This document shows positions 43,924 to 51,781 of a stretch of DNA of 64,000 nucleotides, piece by piece. Position numbers and translations under genes: made by a program. This DNA comes from 3107 sp001483205 (GTDB lineage: Bacteria; Pseudomonadota; Alphaproteobacteria; Rhodobacterales; Rhodobacteraceae), in the NCBI GenBank assembly GCA_964291375.2, contig OZ219810.1, positions 62,001 to 126,000 of the forward strand. The letters run 5' to 3'. The notes under the pieces are model-generated. The model was not told the DNA's origin and did no database searches. It was given only the letters and a program-made list of their open reading frames with translations. Every line of letters begins with the position of its first letter. Position 1 is the first letter of the stretch.

Positions 43924-45309
43924 TCACACCGCCGCCAGAAGGCACCCCAGCGCCCTGCGGTATGCAGAGGCAATCCGTGCCCGCCTCCGGTGCCGCCCGT
44001 CGCTGACCACATGACGGCCCGCCGCCCAGGTATCCGTCACCATGCGCCCGCCCCCGGCAAAGATCAGGCTGTCAAGCAACCGGTCCCCGCGCCGGTGCGC
44101 AAGATGAACAGACCCGGCGTCAAGGGCAATCAGGTCCGCCCATTTGCCGACACTTATCGCCCCGCTGTCCCGCCCGGCGGCCTGCGCGCCCCCTTGCAAC
44201 GCGGCCTCATAGAGCACTCTTCCGGCGGACCTGTCTGCATCCGCATACATCGCCCGCCCGGTATGTTTCAGGCGTTGCGAGTATTCGAGTGTGCGCAATT
44301 CCCCGGCCAGGGAAATACGGATGTTGCTGTCGGACCCGACGCCGAAAACACCGCCATGCCGGGCAAAGCGCATCCCGTCGAAAATCCCGTCGCCCAGATT
44401 GCTTTCGGTGATCGGGCACAGCCCGGCGACGGCCCCTGAACCGGCCAGCGCCCGCGTTTCCCCCGGCGACATATGGGTGCAGTGGATCAGGCACCAGCGT
44501 CCTGTGACATCGGCATTCGACAGCAACCATTCGACCGGGCGCGCACCGGTGGCGGCGCGAACTTCCTCGACCTCGGCGGGCTGTTCGGCGATGTGCATGT
44601 GGATGGGGCGGTCGGGGCGCAACCGGGCGACCTCGGCCAGCATATCGGCATCAACCGCCCGCAGGCTGTGCGGCGCAACCCCGGTCAGACAATCCGCAGG
44701 CAATGTCCTGGCCGCCTGCTCTGCCCCTTCCAGCACCCGCCCGAAACCTTCCGGGTCATTGCCGAACCGGAGCTGCCCCGCCCCCAGAGGGCGCTTGTCA
44801 AGGCCACCATAGCAATAGAGAACCGGCAACAACGTCAGCCCCGCGCCGGTCTCTGCCGCTGCCGCCACGATCCGGGCCGACAATTCCGCCGGGGTGTCAT
44901 AGGGTTTCCCCCCCGGCTGATGGTGCAGATAGTGAAACTCCGCCGAGGCCGCATATCCGGCCTCCAGCATTTCCATCTGCGCAAACGCGGTAATCGCCCC
45001 GACATGCTCCGGTGTCATCCGGTCGAGAAACCGATACATGGTTTCGCGCCAGGTCCAGAAACTGTCGGCAGGCCCGGCACCCCGGCGTTCAGTCAGGCCG
45101 GCCATCGCGCGCTGAAAGCCATGGCTGTGAAGATTGGTGAGGGCGGGCAGAATGATTGCCCGCGTTTCGGTATCGGCCGGGGGCGGGGTGTTGGCGCGCA
45201 CCTCTTTGATGCGCCCGTCCGCACCGATGCGGATCAGAACGTCATCCGCCCAGCCTGACGGCAGTAGGGCGGTTCCGGCGTGAAGGGTGGTTGTCTTCTG
45301 TCCGGTCAT
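43924..45309 (-). CDS. hutF: Formimidoylglutamate deiminase
   Basis: A 461-residue amidohydrolase converting N-formimidoylglutamate to N-formylglutamate plus ammonia, the substrate for HutG. The zinc-binding signature is NLHSHGFQRAMAG, with HMHIAEQPAEVEE, CLIHCTHMSPGET and GSDSNIRISLAGELR supplying other active-site residues. The start GTCAT at 45309 lies 250 bp from the divergent LysR gene. It is on the same strand as hutIHGU but separated by a 335-bp repeat-bearing gap, so it may have its own promoter. Confidence 0.93.
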   Translation of the reverse strand: MTGQKTTTLHAGTALLPSGWADDVLIRIGADGRIKEVRANTPPPADTETRAIILPALTNLHSHGFQRAMAGLTERRGAGPADSFWTWRETMYRFLDRMTPEHVGAITAFAQMEMLEAGYAASAEFHYLHHQPGGKPYDTPAELSARIVAAAAETGAGLTLLPVLYCYGGLDKRPLGAGQLRFGNDPEGFGRVLEGAEQAARTLPADCLTGVAPHSLRAVDADMLAEVARLRPDRPIHMHIAEQPAEVEEVRAATGARPVEWLLSNADVTGRWCLIHCTHMSPGETRALAGSGAVAGLCPITESNLGDGIFDGMRFARHGGVFGVGSDSNIRISLAGELRTLEYSQRLKHTGRAMYADADRSAGRVLYEAALQGGAQAAGRDSGAISVGKWADLIALDAGSVHLAHRRGDRLLDSLIFAGGGRMVTDTWAAGRHVVSDGRHRRRARIASAYRRALGCLLAAV

Positions 45310-45558
45310 CGTATCGGTATCGTATCCCGGATGACGTGCCCGGCTTCAACCGGTTTTCGCGCCCCGGGGCGGGGAAAGTCACGGCCCGGCCATGCCCTGT
45401 GGCTCTGTCCGCATTACACCATGATTGAAAATCCCCCTTCTTGTTTCCTTTTTGTTAACGATAACCTCAATTTCTGCCATAATATCCGGGATTGGGCCCA
45501 TTTTTGCCCGAATTTGTTGCAATATGATGAACCAGCGAAAGCAGGAGCGAATCAGGTC
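45310..45558. promoter_or_regulatory. Divergent control region between hutF and the LysR gene
   Basis: A 249-bp gap between divergently transcribed genes. Its LysR-proximal half is AT-rich (TTTTTGTTAACGATAACC and CCATAATATCC near 45450-45487). LysR proteins commonly bind such divergent regions, but I see no convincing T-N11-A palindrome, so this is a location-based call. Confidence 0.4.
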
Positions 45559-46464
45559 ATGGACCGACTGACGGAAATGGAAGCCTTTGCCACGGTCGTG
45601 GACCAGGGGGGCTTTACGGACGCCGCCAGAAAGATGGGTATCTCCAAGTCTGCGGTCTCGAAACATGTCTCGTCGCTCGAGGCCCGGCTTGGCGCGCGGC
45701 TGCTCAACCGCACCACCCGGCGCGTCAGCCCGACCGAGATCGGCCTGGCCTATTACGACCGCGCCCGCCGGGTTCTGAATGACGCGGGCGAGGCCGACAC
45801 GCTGGTCAGCGCGATGCAGTCCGCACCGTCGGGGCTGTTGCGCATCTCGGTTGCCACCGATTTCGGCGTCAATCACCTGTCGCCGATTCTGGGCGATTTC
45901 CTGCGGGAGTTCCCGGACATCACGGTGAACATGGTGCTGAATAATCGCTATGTGGAGCTGATCTCGGAAGGGTTTGATCTGGCGATCAGGATCGGCGAGC
46001 TTGAGGACAGCACCCTGCGCGCCCGCAAGCTGACCGAAACCACCAAGCGGATGATTGCCGCGCCGTCCTATTTCGCGGAGTTCGGACGCCCGGACAGAAT
46101 CGACGACCTGAACGAGCACAAACTGCTGCATTATTCCAGTCTGGCCAACAATGCCGTCTGGAAACTGACCGCGCCCTCTGGCGAAAAAAGGCAGGTGCGC
46201 ACTTCGGGGTGGCTGAGCGTCAATGACGGGCAGTCGCTGCTGAATGCCGCCATTTCGGGCCTCGGTATTGCCTATCTGCCGGGGTTTCTGTGTGCGGAAG
46301 CCCTGCGCAGCGGGCAGGTCGAAGAGGCGATCCCGGACCTGCCGAAGGAAACGTCCGGTATTTATGCGGTCTATCCGCCGGGCCGCTTCACCCAGCCCAA
46401 GGTTCGGGCGTTCATCGACTTTCTGGTCAAGCAGTTTGCCGATAAGGGGCCGGATGTGTGGTAG
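45559..46464 (+). CDS. LysR-family transcriptional regulator
   Basis: A 301-residue LysR-type regulator. Residues 1-60 form the winged helix-turn-helix (MDRLTEMEAFATVVDQGGFTDAARKMGISKSAVSKHVSSLE), and the rest is the substrate-binding-like effector domain with the CrgA/AaeR-like LRISVATDFGVNHLSPIL opening. The ATG at 45559 has AGGAG eleven bases upstream; the open frame extends much further but that part is non-coding in character. It faces hutF divergently and precedes an alcohol dehydrogenase on the same strand, so either could be its target. Effector unknown. Confidence 0.9.
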   Translation: MDRLTEMEAFATVVDQGGFTDAARKMGISKSAVSKHVSSLEARLGARLLNRTTRRVSPTEIGLAYYDRARRVLNDAGEADTLVSAMQSAPSGLLRISVATDFGVNHLSPILGDFLREFPDITVNMVLNNRYVELISEGFDLAIRIGELEDSTLRARKLTETTKRMIAAPSYFAEFGRPDRIDDLNEHKLLHYSSLANNAVWKLTAPSGEKRQVRTSGWLSVNDGQSLLNAAISGLGIAYLPGFLCAEALRSGQVEEAIPDLPKETSGIYAVYPPGRFTQPKVRAFIDFLVKQFADKGPDVW

Positions 46465-46485
46465 GGGCGGCGGCCCGCACATCTG

Positions 46486-46545
46486 AAAGACCTCTGAATA
46501 TTGGCCCGGTCGGGCAGACGATTTGGCCAAGGATCAGCATACTGG
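46486..46545. repeat. Palindromic intergenic element, left-end copy 3
   Basis: AAAGACCTCTGAATATTGGC begins about 20 bp after the LysR stop and continues as CGGTCGGGCAG...TTTGGCC, matching the left end and middle of the element. The inverted right end has decayed. Confidence 0.65.
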
Positions 46546-46631
46546 CCGGTTGCAGTCCGCCCCGCTTGCGCTCATCCTGTCCGGGTGAGTCGACCACGGG
46601 CACATCCCTCCCCTCTGAAAAAGGCCACGCC

Positions 46632-47777
46632 ATGACCCTTGCCGGAAACTGGTCCTACCCGACCGCCATCAGGTTCGGCGCAGGCCGGATCACCGAACTG
46701 CCCGCCGCCTGTGCAGAGGCCGGGATCGAGAGGCCGCTTCTGGTCACCGACAAGGGCCTTGCCGGGCTGCCGATCACCCGGCAGACCCTCGACATCACAG
46801 AGGCCGCCGGGCTGGGCCGCGCGCTGTTCGCAGAGGTTGATCCGAACCCGAACGAACAAAACCTCTCGGCGGGCGTCGCCACCTACAGGGCGGGCGGCCA
46901 TGACGGGGTGATCGCCTTTGGCGGCGGGTCCGGCCTTGACCTTGGCAAGATGGTCGCCTTTATGGCCGGTCAGACCCGCCCGATATGGGATTTCGAGGAC
47001 ATCGGCGACTGGTGGACCCGCGCCGACGCCGACGCCATCGCGCCCATCGTTGCCGTCCCCACCACCGCAGGCACCGGATCAGAGGTGGGCCGGGCGAGCG
47101 TGATCACCAATTCCGCAACCCATGTGAAGAAGATCATATTCCACCCCAAAGTCCTGCCCCGCGTGGTCCTCTGTGACCCGGAACTGACCACCGGCGTGCC
47201 CGCCGCCATCACCGCAGGCACCGGGCTGGATGCCTTCGCCCATTGTGTCGAGGCGTTTTCCTCGCCCCATTATCACCCGATGAGCCAGGGTATCGCGCTG
47301 GAGGGGATGCGGCTGGTTAAGGAGTATCTGCCGCGCGCCTTCAGGGATGGCGGCGATATTGAGGCCCGCGCGCAGATGATGGCCGCCGCCGCCATGGGCG
47401 CGACCGCCTTTCAGAAGGGCCTGGGGGCGATCCACGCCATGAGCCACCCTGTGGGCGCGCATTTCAACACCCACCACGGAACCACCAATGCGGTCTGTAT
47501 GCCTGCGGTGCTTGCGTTCAACGCGCCTGCCATCGCCGGGCGGTTCGCAACAGTGGCGGCTTATCTGGGCATCGGGGGCGGTTTTGACGGGTTTTGCGCT
47601 TTCGTGCAGGCGCTGAATGATGGTCTGGGTATTCCGCGCAGGCTGTCCGATCTGGGCGTGACCGAGGCATCGATTCCTGATCTGGTCAGGGGGGCGATTG
47701 CCGATCCGTCCTGTGGCGGCAACCCGGTGGAGCTGACAGAGGACGCTCTTGACGGCCTGTTCAGGGCGGCCCTGTAG
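46632..47777 (+). CDS. Iron-containing (group III) alcohol dehydrogenase
   Basis: A 381-residue Fe-ADH family protein. The dinucleotide-binding motif GGGSGLDLGKM, the TTAGTGSEVGRASVI segment and the metal ligands (Asp in TGLDAFAHC, His in AFSSPHYHP, AIHAMSHPVGAHF, HHGTTNAVCMP) are all present, so it should be an active NAD(P)-dependent alcohol or semialdehyde dehydrogenase. The start at 46632 has AAAAAGG about eight bases upstream. It follows the LysR gene by 167 bp with a repeat between, and substrate cannot be read from the sequence. Confidence 0.9.
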   Translation: MTLAGNWSYPTAIRFGAGRITELPAACAEAGIERPLLVTDKGLAGLPITRQTLDITEAAGLGRALFAEVDPNPNEQNLSAGVATYRAGGHDGVIAFGGGSGLDLGKMVAFMAGQTRPIWDFEDIGDWWTRADADAIAPIVAVPTTAGTGSEVGRASVITNSATHVKKIIFHPKVLPRVVLCDPELTTGVPAAITAGTGLDAFAHCVEAFSSPHYHPMSQGIALEGMRLVKEYLPRAFRDGGDIEARAQMMAAAAMGATAFQKGLGAIHAMSHPVGAHFNTHHGTTNAVCMPAVLAFNAPAIAGRFATVAAYLGIGGGFDGFCAFVQALNDGLGIPRRLSDLGVTEASIPDLVRGAIADPSCGGNPVELTEDALDGLFRAAL

Positions 47778-47828
47778 GCCCCCGGACAGGTTCGCAGGTG
47801 GTGTTGGGTGTGCCGCTGCTGATTCAGT

Positions 47829-47916
47829 CAGGTCGCACCGGGTCCGCAGGGGGGGGCGCGCCGCTCACCCCATTGAGGGGTGAGGCGACGCGGCCCGGTC
47901 TTGCGACCGGGCGTGC
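47829..47916 (-). repeat. Intergenic hairpin repeat, family 2, copy 1 (inverted)
   Basis: On the minus strand it reads CCCGGTCGCAAGACCGGGCC, then CACCCCTCAATGGGGTG and a GC-rich block. The first two are self-complementary hairpins. It matches 50201-50295 and 59758-59835 closely. It lies after the alcohol dehydrogenase stop, within the 446-bp gap 47778-48223. Confidence 0.75.
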
Positions 47917-47943
47917 TGTTTGGCTGTCTATGCGCCATTATGC

Positions 47944-48122
47944 AAGACCTCTGCATAAGGCTGTATCACCCCCCGAATGCCCCGCCCGGCGGAACGCCGG
48001 GCAGCGCCCGCCCCGCCCCATGGCGGACGCTTCGCTTCCGCCGGGTCGGGCGCTGCCCTCACCGGTCTTGTGAAACCCATCACCCATGTCTCTGCCGGAC
48101 CCGGACATCATGCGAGAGGTCT
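47944..48122. repeat. Long-form palindromic intergenic element, copy 4
   Basis: It starts with AAGACCTCTGCATAAGG and ends with the inverted GAGAGGTCT. The interior (GCTGTATCACC, CCGCCCGGCGGAACG, GGGCAGCGCCCGCC, CTTGTGAAACCC, TCTCTGCCGGACCCGGACAT) is the reverse complement of 38211-38370 with few changes and a ~20-bp insertion. It lies directly upstream of the phoR-like gene and fills the rest of the 446-bp gap. Confidence 0.8.
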
Positions 48123-48223
48123 CTGTCATAAATTTCACACTGTCACGCCCTGTCCCTCTCGCGCTACAATACCGGCACCCCGCCAATACCGGCACCAGAC
48201 CCGTTCCCCGTCGGGAGGCCCCA

Positions 48224-49267
48224 GTGAACACGCACCACCTGTCATCCGTCATGGACGCGCTCCCCGCCGCGATGCTGCTGATCGGGGATGATGAGCGCAT
48301 TGAGGCCGTCAACAGGCGCGCGACCGCCCTGCTCGGGGGGGATTTCACCGGACGCCACCATGTCACGGCCCTGCGCCAGCCTGCCCTGCTCGATGCCATC
48401 GACGCCGTGCTGAGCGGCGGGGCCGCGCGGGACGCCCCCTTTCAGGGAAACGACGCCGGGCAGGAGACATCCTATCGCGCCCATTGCGCGCCGGTGCTGC
48501 GCGAGGGCGCGGGCACCGCCGTGATGGTCAGTTTCAGCGACACCACTGACCTGCAAACCGCCGACCGGATGCGCCGGGATTTCGTCGCCAATGTCAGCCA
48601 CGAATTGCGCACCCCGCTGACCGCTCTGCTCGGGTTCATCGAAACGCTCAGAGGCCCGGCGCGGGACGACAAAGCGGCGCAGGACAGGTTTCTCGCCATT
48701 ATGGAAGACGAGGCGGGCCGGATGAACCGGCTGGTCCGCGATCTGCTTTCCCTGTCAAGGGTCGAGGAGCTTGAGCGCCGCCGCCCCGCCGGAACGGTCA
48801 ATATCAGCACCATCGTTCAGAGCGCGGTGACGGCCCTGCGCCCGCTGGCAGAGCAAGAGGGCGTCCGGCTGCATGTCGCCATGCCCGCGCAGATCACGCC
48901 GGTTGTCGGCGATGCCGATCAGCTTCAGCAGGTGATCACCAATCTGGTCGAGAATGCCGTCAAATACGGGCGGAAGGGCGGGGCGGTCTCGGTGCAGGTG
49001 ACAGAGGCGCAGGACGCGGCGGGCCTGCGCGGGCCGGGGGTGCGCATCGACGTGACCGATACCGGCGAGGGGATTGCCGAGAGGCACCTGGCGCGTCTGA
49101 CCGAGCGTTTCTATCGCGTGGACCCGCACCGGTCGAGAGAGATGGGCGGCACCGGCCTGGGGCTGGCAATCGTCAAGCACATCGTCAACCGCCACCGTGG
49201 CCGCCTGCGCATCCGCAGCGAACCCGGAAAGGGCAGTTGTTTCTCGGTGGTGTTGCCGGTGGACTGA
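48224..49267 (+). CDS. phoR: PhoR-like sensor histidine kinase (soluble)
   Basis: A 347-residue kinase with an N-terminal PAS-like domain (LPAAMLLIGDDERIEAVN), then HisKA with the phosphoacceptor His126 in VANVSHELRTPLTALLG, and an HATPase domain with N box (ITNLVENAVKYG), G1 (DTGEGI), F (ERFYRVD) and G2 (GGTGLGLAIVKHI) motifs. No membrane segment is visible. I chose the GTG at 48224, with GGGAGG five bases upstream; the ORF extends 46 codons further through a repeat element. It resembles PhoR of phosphate regulation, but pstSCAB-phoU-phoB do not follow; an insertion sequence does. The phosphate role is therefore inferred from similarity only. Confidence 0.85.
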   Translation: MNTHHLSSVMDALPAAMLLIGDDERIEAVNRRATALLGGDFTGRHHVTALRQPALLDAIDAVLSGGAARDAPFQGNDAGQETSYRAHCAPVLREGAGTAVMVSFSDTTDLQTADRMRRDFVANVSHELRTPLTALLGFIETLRGPARDDKAAQDRFLAIMEDEAGRMNRLVRDLLSLSRVEELERRRPAGTVNISTIVQSAVTALRPLAEQEGVRLHVAMPAQITPVVGDADQLQQVITNLVENAVKYGRKGGAVSVQVTEAQDAAGLRGPGVRIDVTDTGEGIAERHLARLTERFYRVDPHRSREMGGTGLGLAIVKHIVNRHRGRLRIRSEPGKGSCFSVVLPVD

Positions 49268-49339
49268 AAAGACCTCTGTATAATAGCCAAGCCGGGCGGG
49301 ACAAGTTGGCCGCTGATATGCCATTATGCAGAGGTCTTT
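49267..49339. repeat. Short-form palindromic intergenic element, copy 5 (best copy)
   Basis: A 73-bp element beginning at the last base of the phoR stop: AAAGACCTCTGTATAATAGC at the left and, inverted, GCCATTATGCAGAGGTCTTT at the right. The ends match over about 20 bp with two differences. The middle is CAAGCCGGGCGGGACAAGTT followed by GGCCGCTGATAT. The RNA would form a long hairpin, so it could end phoR transcription. The insertion sequence lies immediately to its right. Confidence 0.85.
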
Positions 49340-49340
49340 A

Positions 49341-50179
49341 GAGCGTAGACTTATAAACTGATATGTGATTCAAAGTTTTCCATGATGAAACGAGGGAGGG
49401 TTTGATGTCCGGTAATTTCTGGCTGTCCGAGGAACAGTTCAACAAGATCAAACCGTTGCTGCCGAACAAGCCCCGCGGTGTGCCGCGCGTGGATGACCGG
49501 CGGGTGATCTCCGGCATCATCTTCTGCCTCAAACGCGGCTATCGCTGGTCGGACGTTCCCGCCGAATATGGCCCGGCCAAGACGCTTTATAACCGCTACA
49601 AACGCTGGTCTGAGGCAGGCGTGTTCGGACAGATATTCGAGGCTCTGGCGGCGGAGCGGGCCGACCTTTCGACGCTGATGATCGACGCCAGCCACATCAA
49701 GGCCCACCGCATCGCCGCGGGTGGGGTCAAAAAAACACCGGCGCCGGGCGGGCGATCGGGCGGACAAAAGGCGGGCTGAACACGAAGCTGCACCTGGTCT
49801 GCGACGGGGCGGGCAGGCCGGTGCATCTGCACATCACCGCGGGCAACCGCGCCGACATTACCCAAGCACGTCAATGCCTTGAGGGCCATGTCCGTAAGGG
49901 TGACACCGTCATCGCAGATCGCGGGTATGACGCGAACCACCTGCGCCAATGGCTGACCGGCATCGGCGCGACACCCTGCATCCCGCCGCGCAAAAACCGC
50001 AAGGTTCGGCTCAAATACGACGCCGCGCTTTACAAGTCCCGCAACATCATCGAGCGCATGTTCAACCGCCTCAAAGACTGGCGGCAACTGAGCCTGCGCA
50101 CCTTTCGATGCGCCGAAACATTCCTCGCCGCAGCACAGATCGCCGCTATCGTCATATGGTATTTGTGAGTCTACACCCT
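49341..50179 (+). mobile_element. IS5-family (IS427-type) insertion sequence, complete
   Basis: An 839-bp element. The left end (GAGCGTAGACTTATAAA) and the inverted right end (GGGTGTAGACTCACAAA) match at 13 of 17 positions and are flanked by TA on each side, consistent with the TA target duplication of the IS427 group. It carries one transposase made by frameshifting. Both ends and the catalytic residues are intact, so it may be active. It inserted in the intergenic repeat cluster downstream of phoR. Confidence 0.9.
49405..50168 (+). CDS. IS427-type DDE transposase (two frames, -1 frameshift)
   Basis: The first frame (49405-49779) has the N-terminal domain of IS5 transposases (MSGNFWLSEEQFNKIKPLLP) and the first catalytic Asp in LMIDASHIKAH. 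It reaches an A7 run at 49729-49735. Slipping one base back continues as NTGAGRAIGRTKGGLNTKLH in the second frame (to 50168), which carries the second Asp (VIADRGYD) and the catalytic Glu (IIERMFNRLKDWR). The A7 run in phase with AAA codons is a standard -1 slippery site, so the frame change is likely programmed. GGGAGGG precedes the ATG. Confidence 0.9.
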
Positions 50180-50200
50180 AATAGCGCATTGGCAACCAGC

Positions 50201-50295
50201 CCGTCCCGCCCGGTCGTAAGACCGGGCCGCGCCGTCTCACCCCTCAATGGGGTGGGGCGGCGCGCGCGCCCCTTGCGGGGGCCGGACGCGACCCT
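50201..50295 (+). repeat. Intergenic hairpin repeat, family 2, copy 2
   Basis: CCCGGTCGTAAGACCGGGCC, CACCCCTCAATGGGGTGGGG and a GCGCGCCCC...GCGGGG block, each able to fold on itself. It matches 47829-47916 (inverted) and 59758-59835. It begins about 20 bp right of the insertion sequence. Confidence 0.75.
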
Positions 50296-50299
50296 TGTC

Positions 50300-50370
50300 A
50301 AGACCTCTGCATAAGGGTGTATCGCCCCCCAATACCCCGCCCGGCTCAAGCCAATATGCAAAAATCTCTT
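50300..50370. repeat. Short-form palindromic intergenic element, copy 6
   Basis: AAGACCTCTGCATAAGGGTG at the left, CCAATATGCAAAAATCTCTT at the right, with CGCCCGGCTCAAG inside. The left and interior resemble the long form at 47944 and the right resembles the copy at 71-109. It separates the insertion sequence from the 3' end of the carbonic-anhydrase-like gene. Confidence 0.7.
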
Positions 50371-50388
50371 GCAGCGGGCGGCGGCAAT

Positions 50389-50910
50389 TCACACGTCCCG
50401 CAACCCCGCGCGATAGCGTTTCATGTTCGCCCGGTATCCCGCCGCTGACCGGCATATCCCGCGCATGGTGTCTTCATCCAGCGCCCGCACCACCTTTCCC
50501 GGCATTCCCATCACCAGACTGCCATCGGGGATGTCCTTGCCCTCGGTGATCAGCGTCCCGGCCCCGATCAGACAGTTACGCCCCACCCGTGCGCCGTTCA
50601 GGATGATCGCCCCCATGCCGATCAGGGACTGCGCGCCAATCACACAGCCATGCAGCATGACCTTATGCCCGATGGTGCAATCCGCGCCGATCACCAGCGG
50701 AAAACCCATATCGGTGTGCAGGACGCAATTTTCCTGAACATTGCTGCCCTGCCCGACCGTGATGCGCTCATTGTCACCGCGCAGGGTCGCGCCGAACCAG
50801 ACCGAGGCCCCGGCCTCCACCGTCACCCTGCCGATCAGATTGGCATCCGGCGCGACCCAGGCATCCCCGGCGATTTCGGGCACAATTCCGTCAAGCGCAT
50901 AGACGGTCAT
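50389..50910 (-). CDS. Gamma-carbonic-anhydrase-like hexapeptide-repeat protein
   Basis: A 173-residue left-handed beta-helix protein of the gamma-carbonic anhydrase/YrdA/PaaY group. Hexapeptide repeats run through the middle (LIGRVTVEAGASVWFG, VIGADCTIGHKVMLHGC, LIGMGAIILNGARVG). Zn-ligand-type histidines occur in CVLHTD and TIGHKVMLHG, and the RGDNERITVG motif is typical. Whether it hydrates CO2 cannot be judged. Its start overlaps the gmk stop by four bases, so the two are coupled. Confidence 0.9.
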   Translation of the reverse strand: MTVYALDGIVPEIAGDAWVAPDANLIGRVTVEAGASVWFGATLRGDNERITVGQGSNVQENCVLHTDMGFPLVIGADCTIGHKVMLHGCVIGAQSLIGMGAIILNGARVGRNCLIGAGTLITEGKDIPDGSLVMGMPGKVVRALDEDTMRGICRSAAGYRANMKRYRAGLRDV

Positions 50911-51548
50911 GTCATTTCCCCGAACTCCGAATGCAACCGGCGCACATGGCCCTGAAGCCCCGGCTGCTGTTCCCGCCGCAACCGCTCTGCCGAGACAATC
51001 GTCTTCAGCCGCTCTTCGGTCGCATCAAGATCGTCATTGATCAGCACATAGTCATACGCCCCCCAATGGCTGATCTCGTCCCAGCTTTTGGCCATCCGCC
51101 CGAGGATGACATCGCCACTGTCCTGCCCGCGGGCAATCAGCCGCCGCCGCAGTTCGGGGATTGATGGCGGCAGGATGAAGATAGACAGCGCGTGGCGGCC
51201 CAGATCGGAATTTCTGATCTGCTGCTCTCCCTGCCAGTCCACATCAAACAGCACGTCCCGGCCCGCCCTGATCGCCGCTTTGACCGGGGCGGCGGGGCTG
51301 CCGTAGAAATGCCCGAACACATGGGCATGTTCGAGCATTTCGCCCTTTGACACCATGTCGCGAAACCGGGCTTCGTCGTAAAAGTGATAATCCTTGCCGT
51401 CCGTCTCGCCCGCGCGCCGCTTGCGGGTGGTGGCCGAGACCGAAAACTCTATCGTTTCATCCCATGCGCGCAGCCGTCGCGCCAGGGTCGATTTTCCCGC
51501 CCCCGAGGGCGAGGACAGAATGATAAGAAGGCCGCGCCGGTCCGCCAT
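50907..51548 (-). CDS. gmk: Guanylate kinase
   Basis: A 213-residue kinase that phosphorylates GMP to GDP with ATP. The P-loop is SSPSGAGKST near the N-terminus, followed by the GMP-binding region (FSVSATTRKRRAGETDGKDY with the Arg, Tyr and Glu residues expected) and DVDWQGEQQIR. Length is normal. It is the first gene of a two-gene unit with the carbonic-anhydrase-like protein. Confidence 0.96.
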   Translation of the reverse strand: MADRRGLLIILSSPSGAGKSTLARRLRAWDETIEFSVSATTRKRRAGETDGKDYHFYDEARFRDMVSKGEMLEHAHVFGHFYGSPAAPVKAAIRAGRDVLFDVDWQGEQQIRNSDLGRHALSIFILPPSIPELRRRLIARGQDSGDVILGRMAKSWDEISHWGAYDYVLINDDLDATEERLKTIVSAERLRREQQPGLQGHVRRLHSEFGEMT

Positions 51549-51626
51549 GACTGCTCCACGCTGTGAAGAACCTGCCCCCGCATCTGCGTCATGGCGGCTT
51601 TCAGGTCAAGCCTGATCACGGGGGGC

Positions 51627-51673
51627 CGGGCGGACGGTTTGGCCGTTGACGCGCCGTTATGCAAAGGTCTTTT
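51627..51673. repeat. Palindromic intergenic element, right-end copy 7
   Basis: CCGGGCGGACGGTTTGGCCG then GCCGTTATGCAAAGGTCTTT. The left end is not recognisable. It lies in the 233-bp divergent gap between gmk and the ligase-like gene, so here it sits near two 5' ends. Confidence 0.65.
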
Positions 51674-51781
51674 CCCTGTAGTCTGACCCGGAAACTGCTC
51701 TATAGTCCCCGCCGTTGATGCGCGCATCGCACAGGCGGGCACGGGCGCACGCTTGAGGCACGGCAACGAAGGAACACGAGG

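Noticed and set aside
45379..46530. 383-residue minus-strand frame opposite the LysR gene
   Set aside because: It is antisense to a complete LysR regulator with its own Shine-Dalgarno sequence; the frame resembles no family.
47798..48131. Short plus-strand frames in the gap before phoR
   Set aside because: They translate intergenic repeat families 1 and 2, which occur elsewhere in other frames and orientations.
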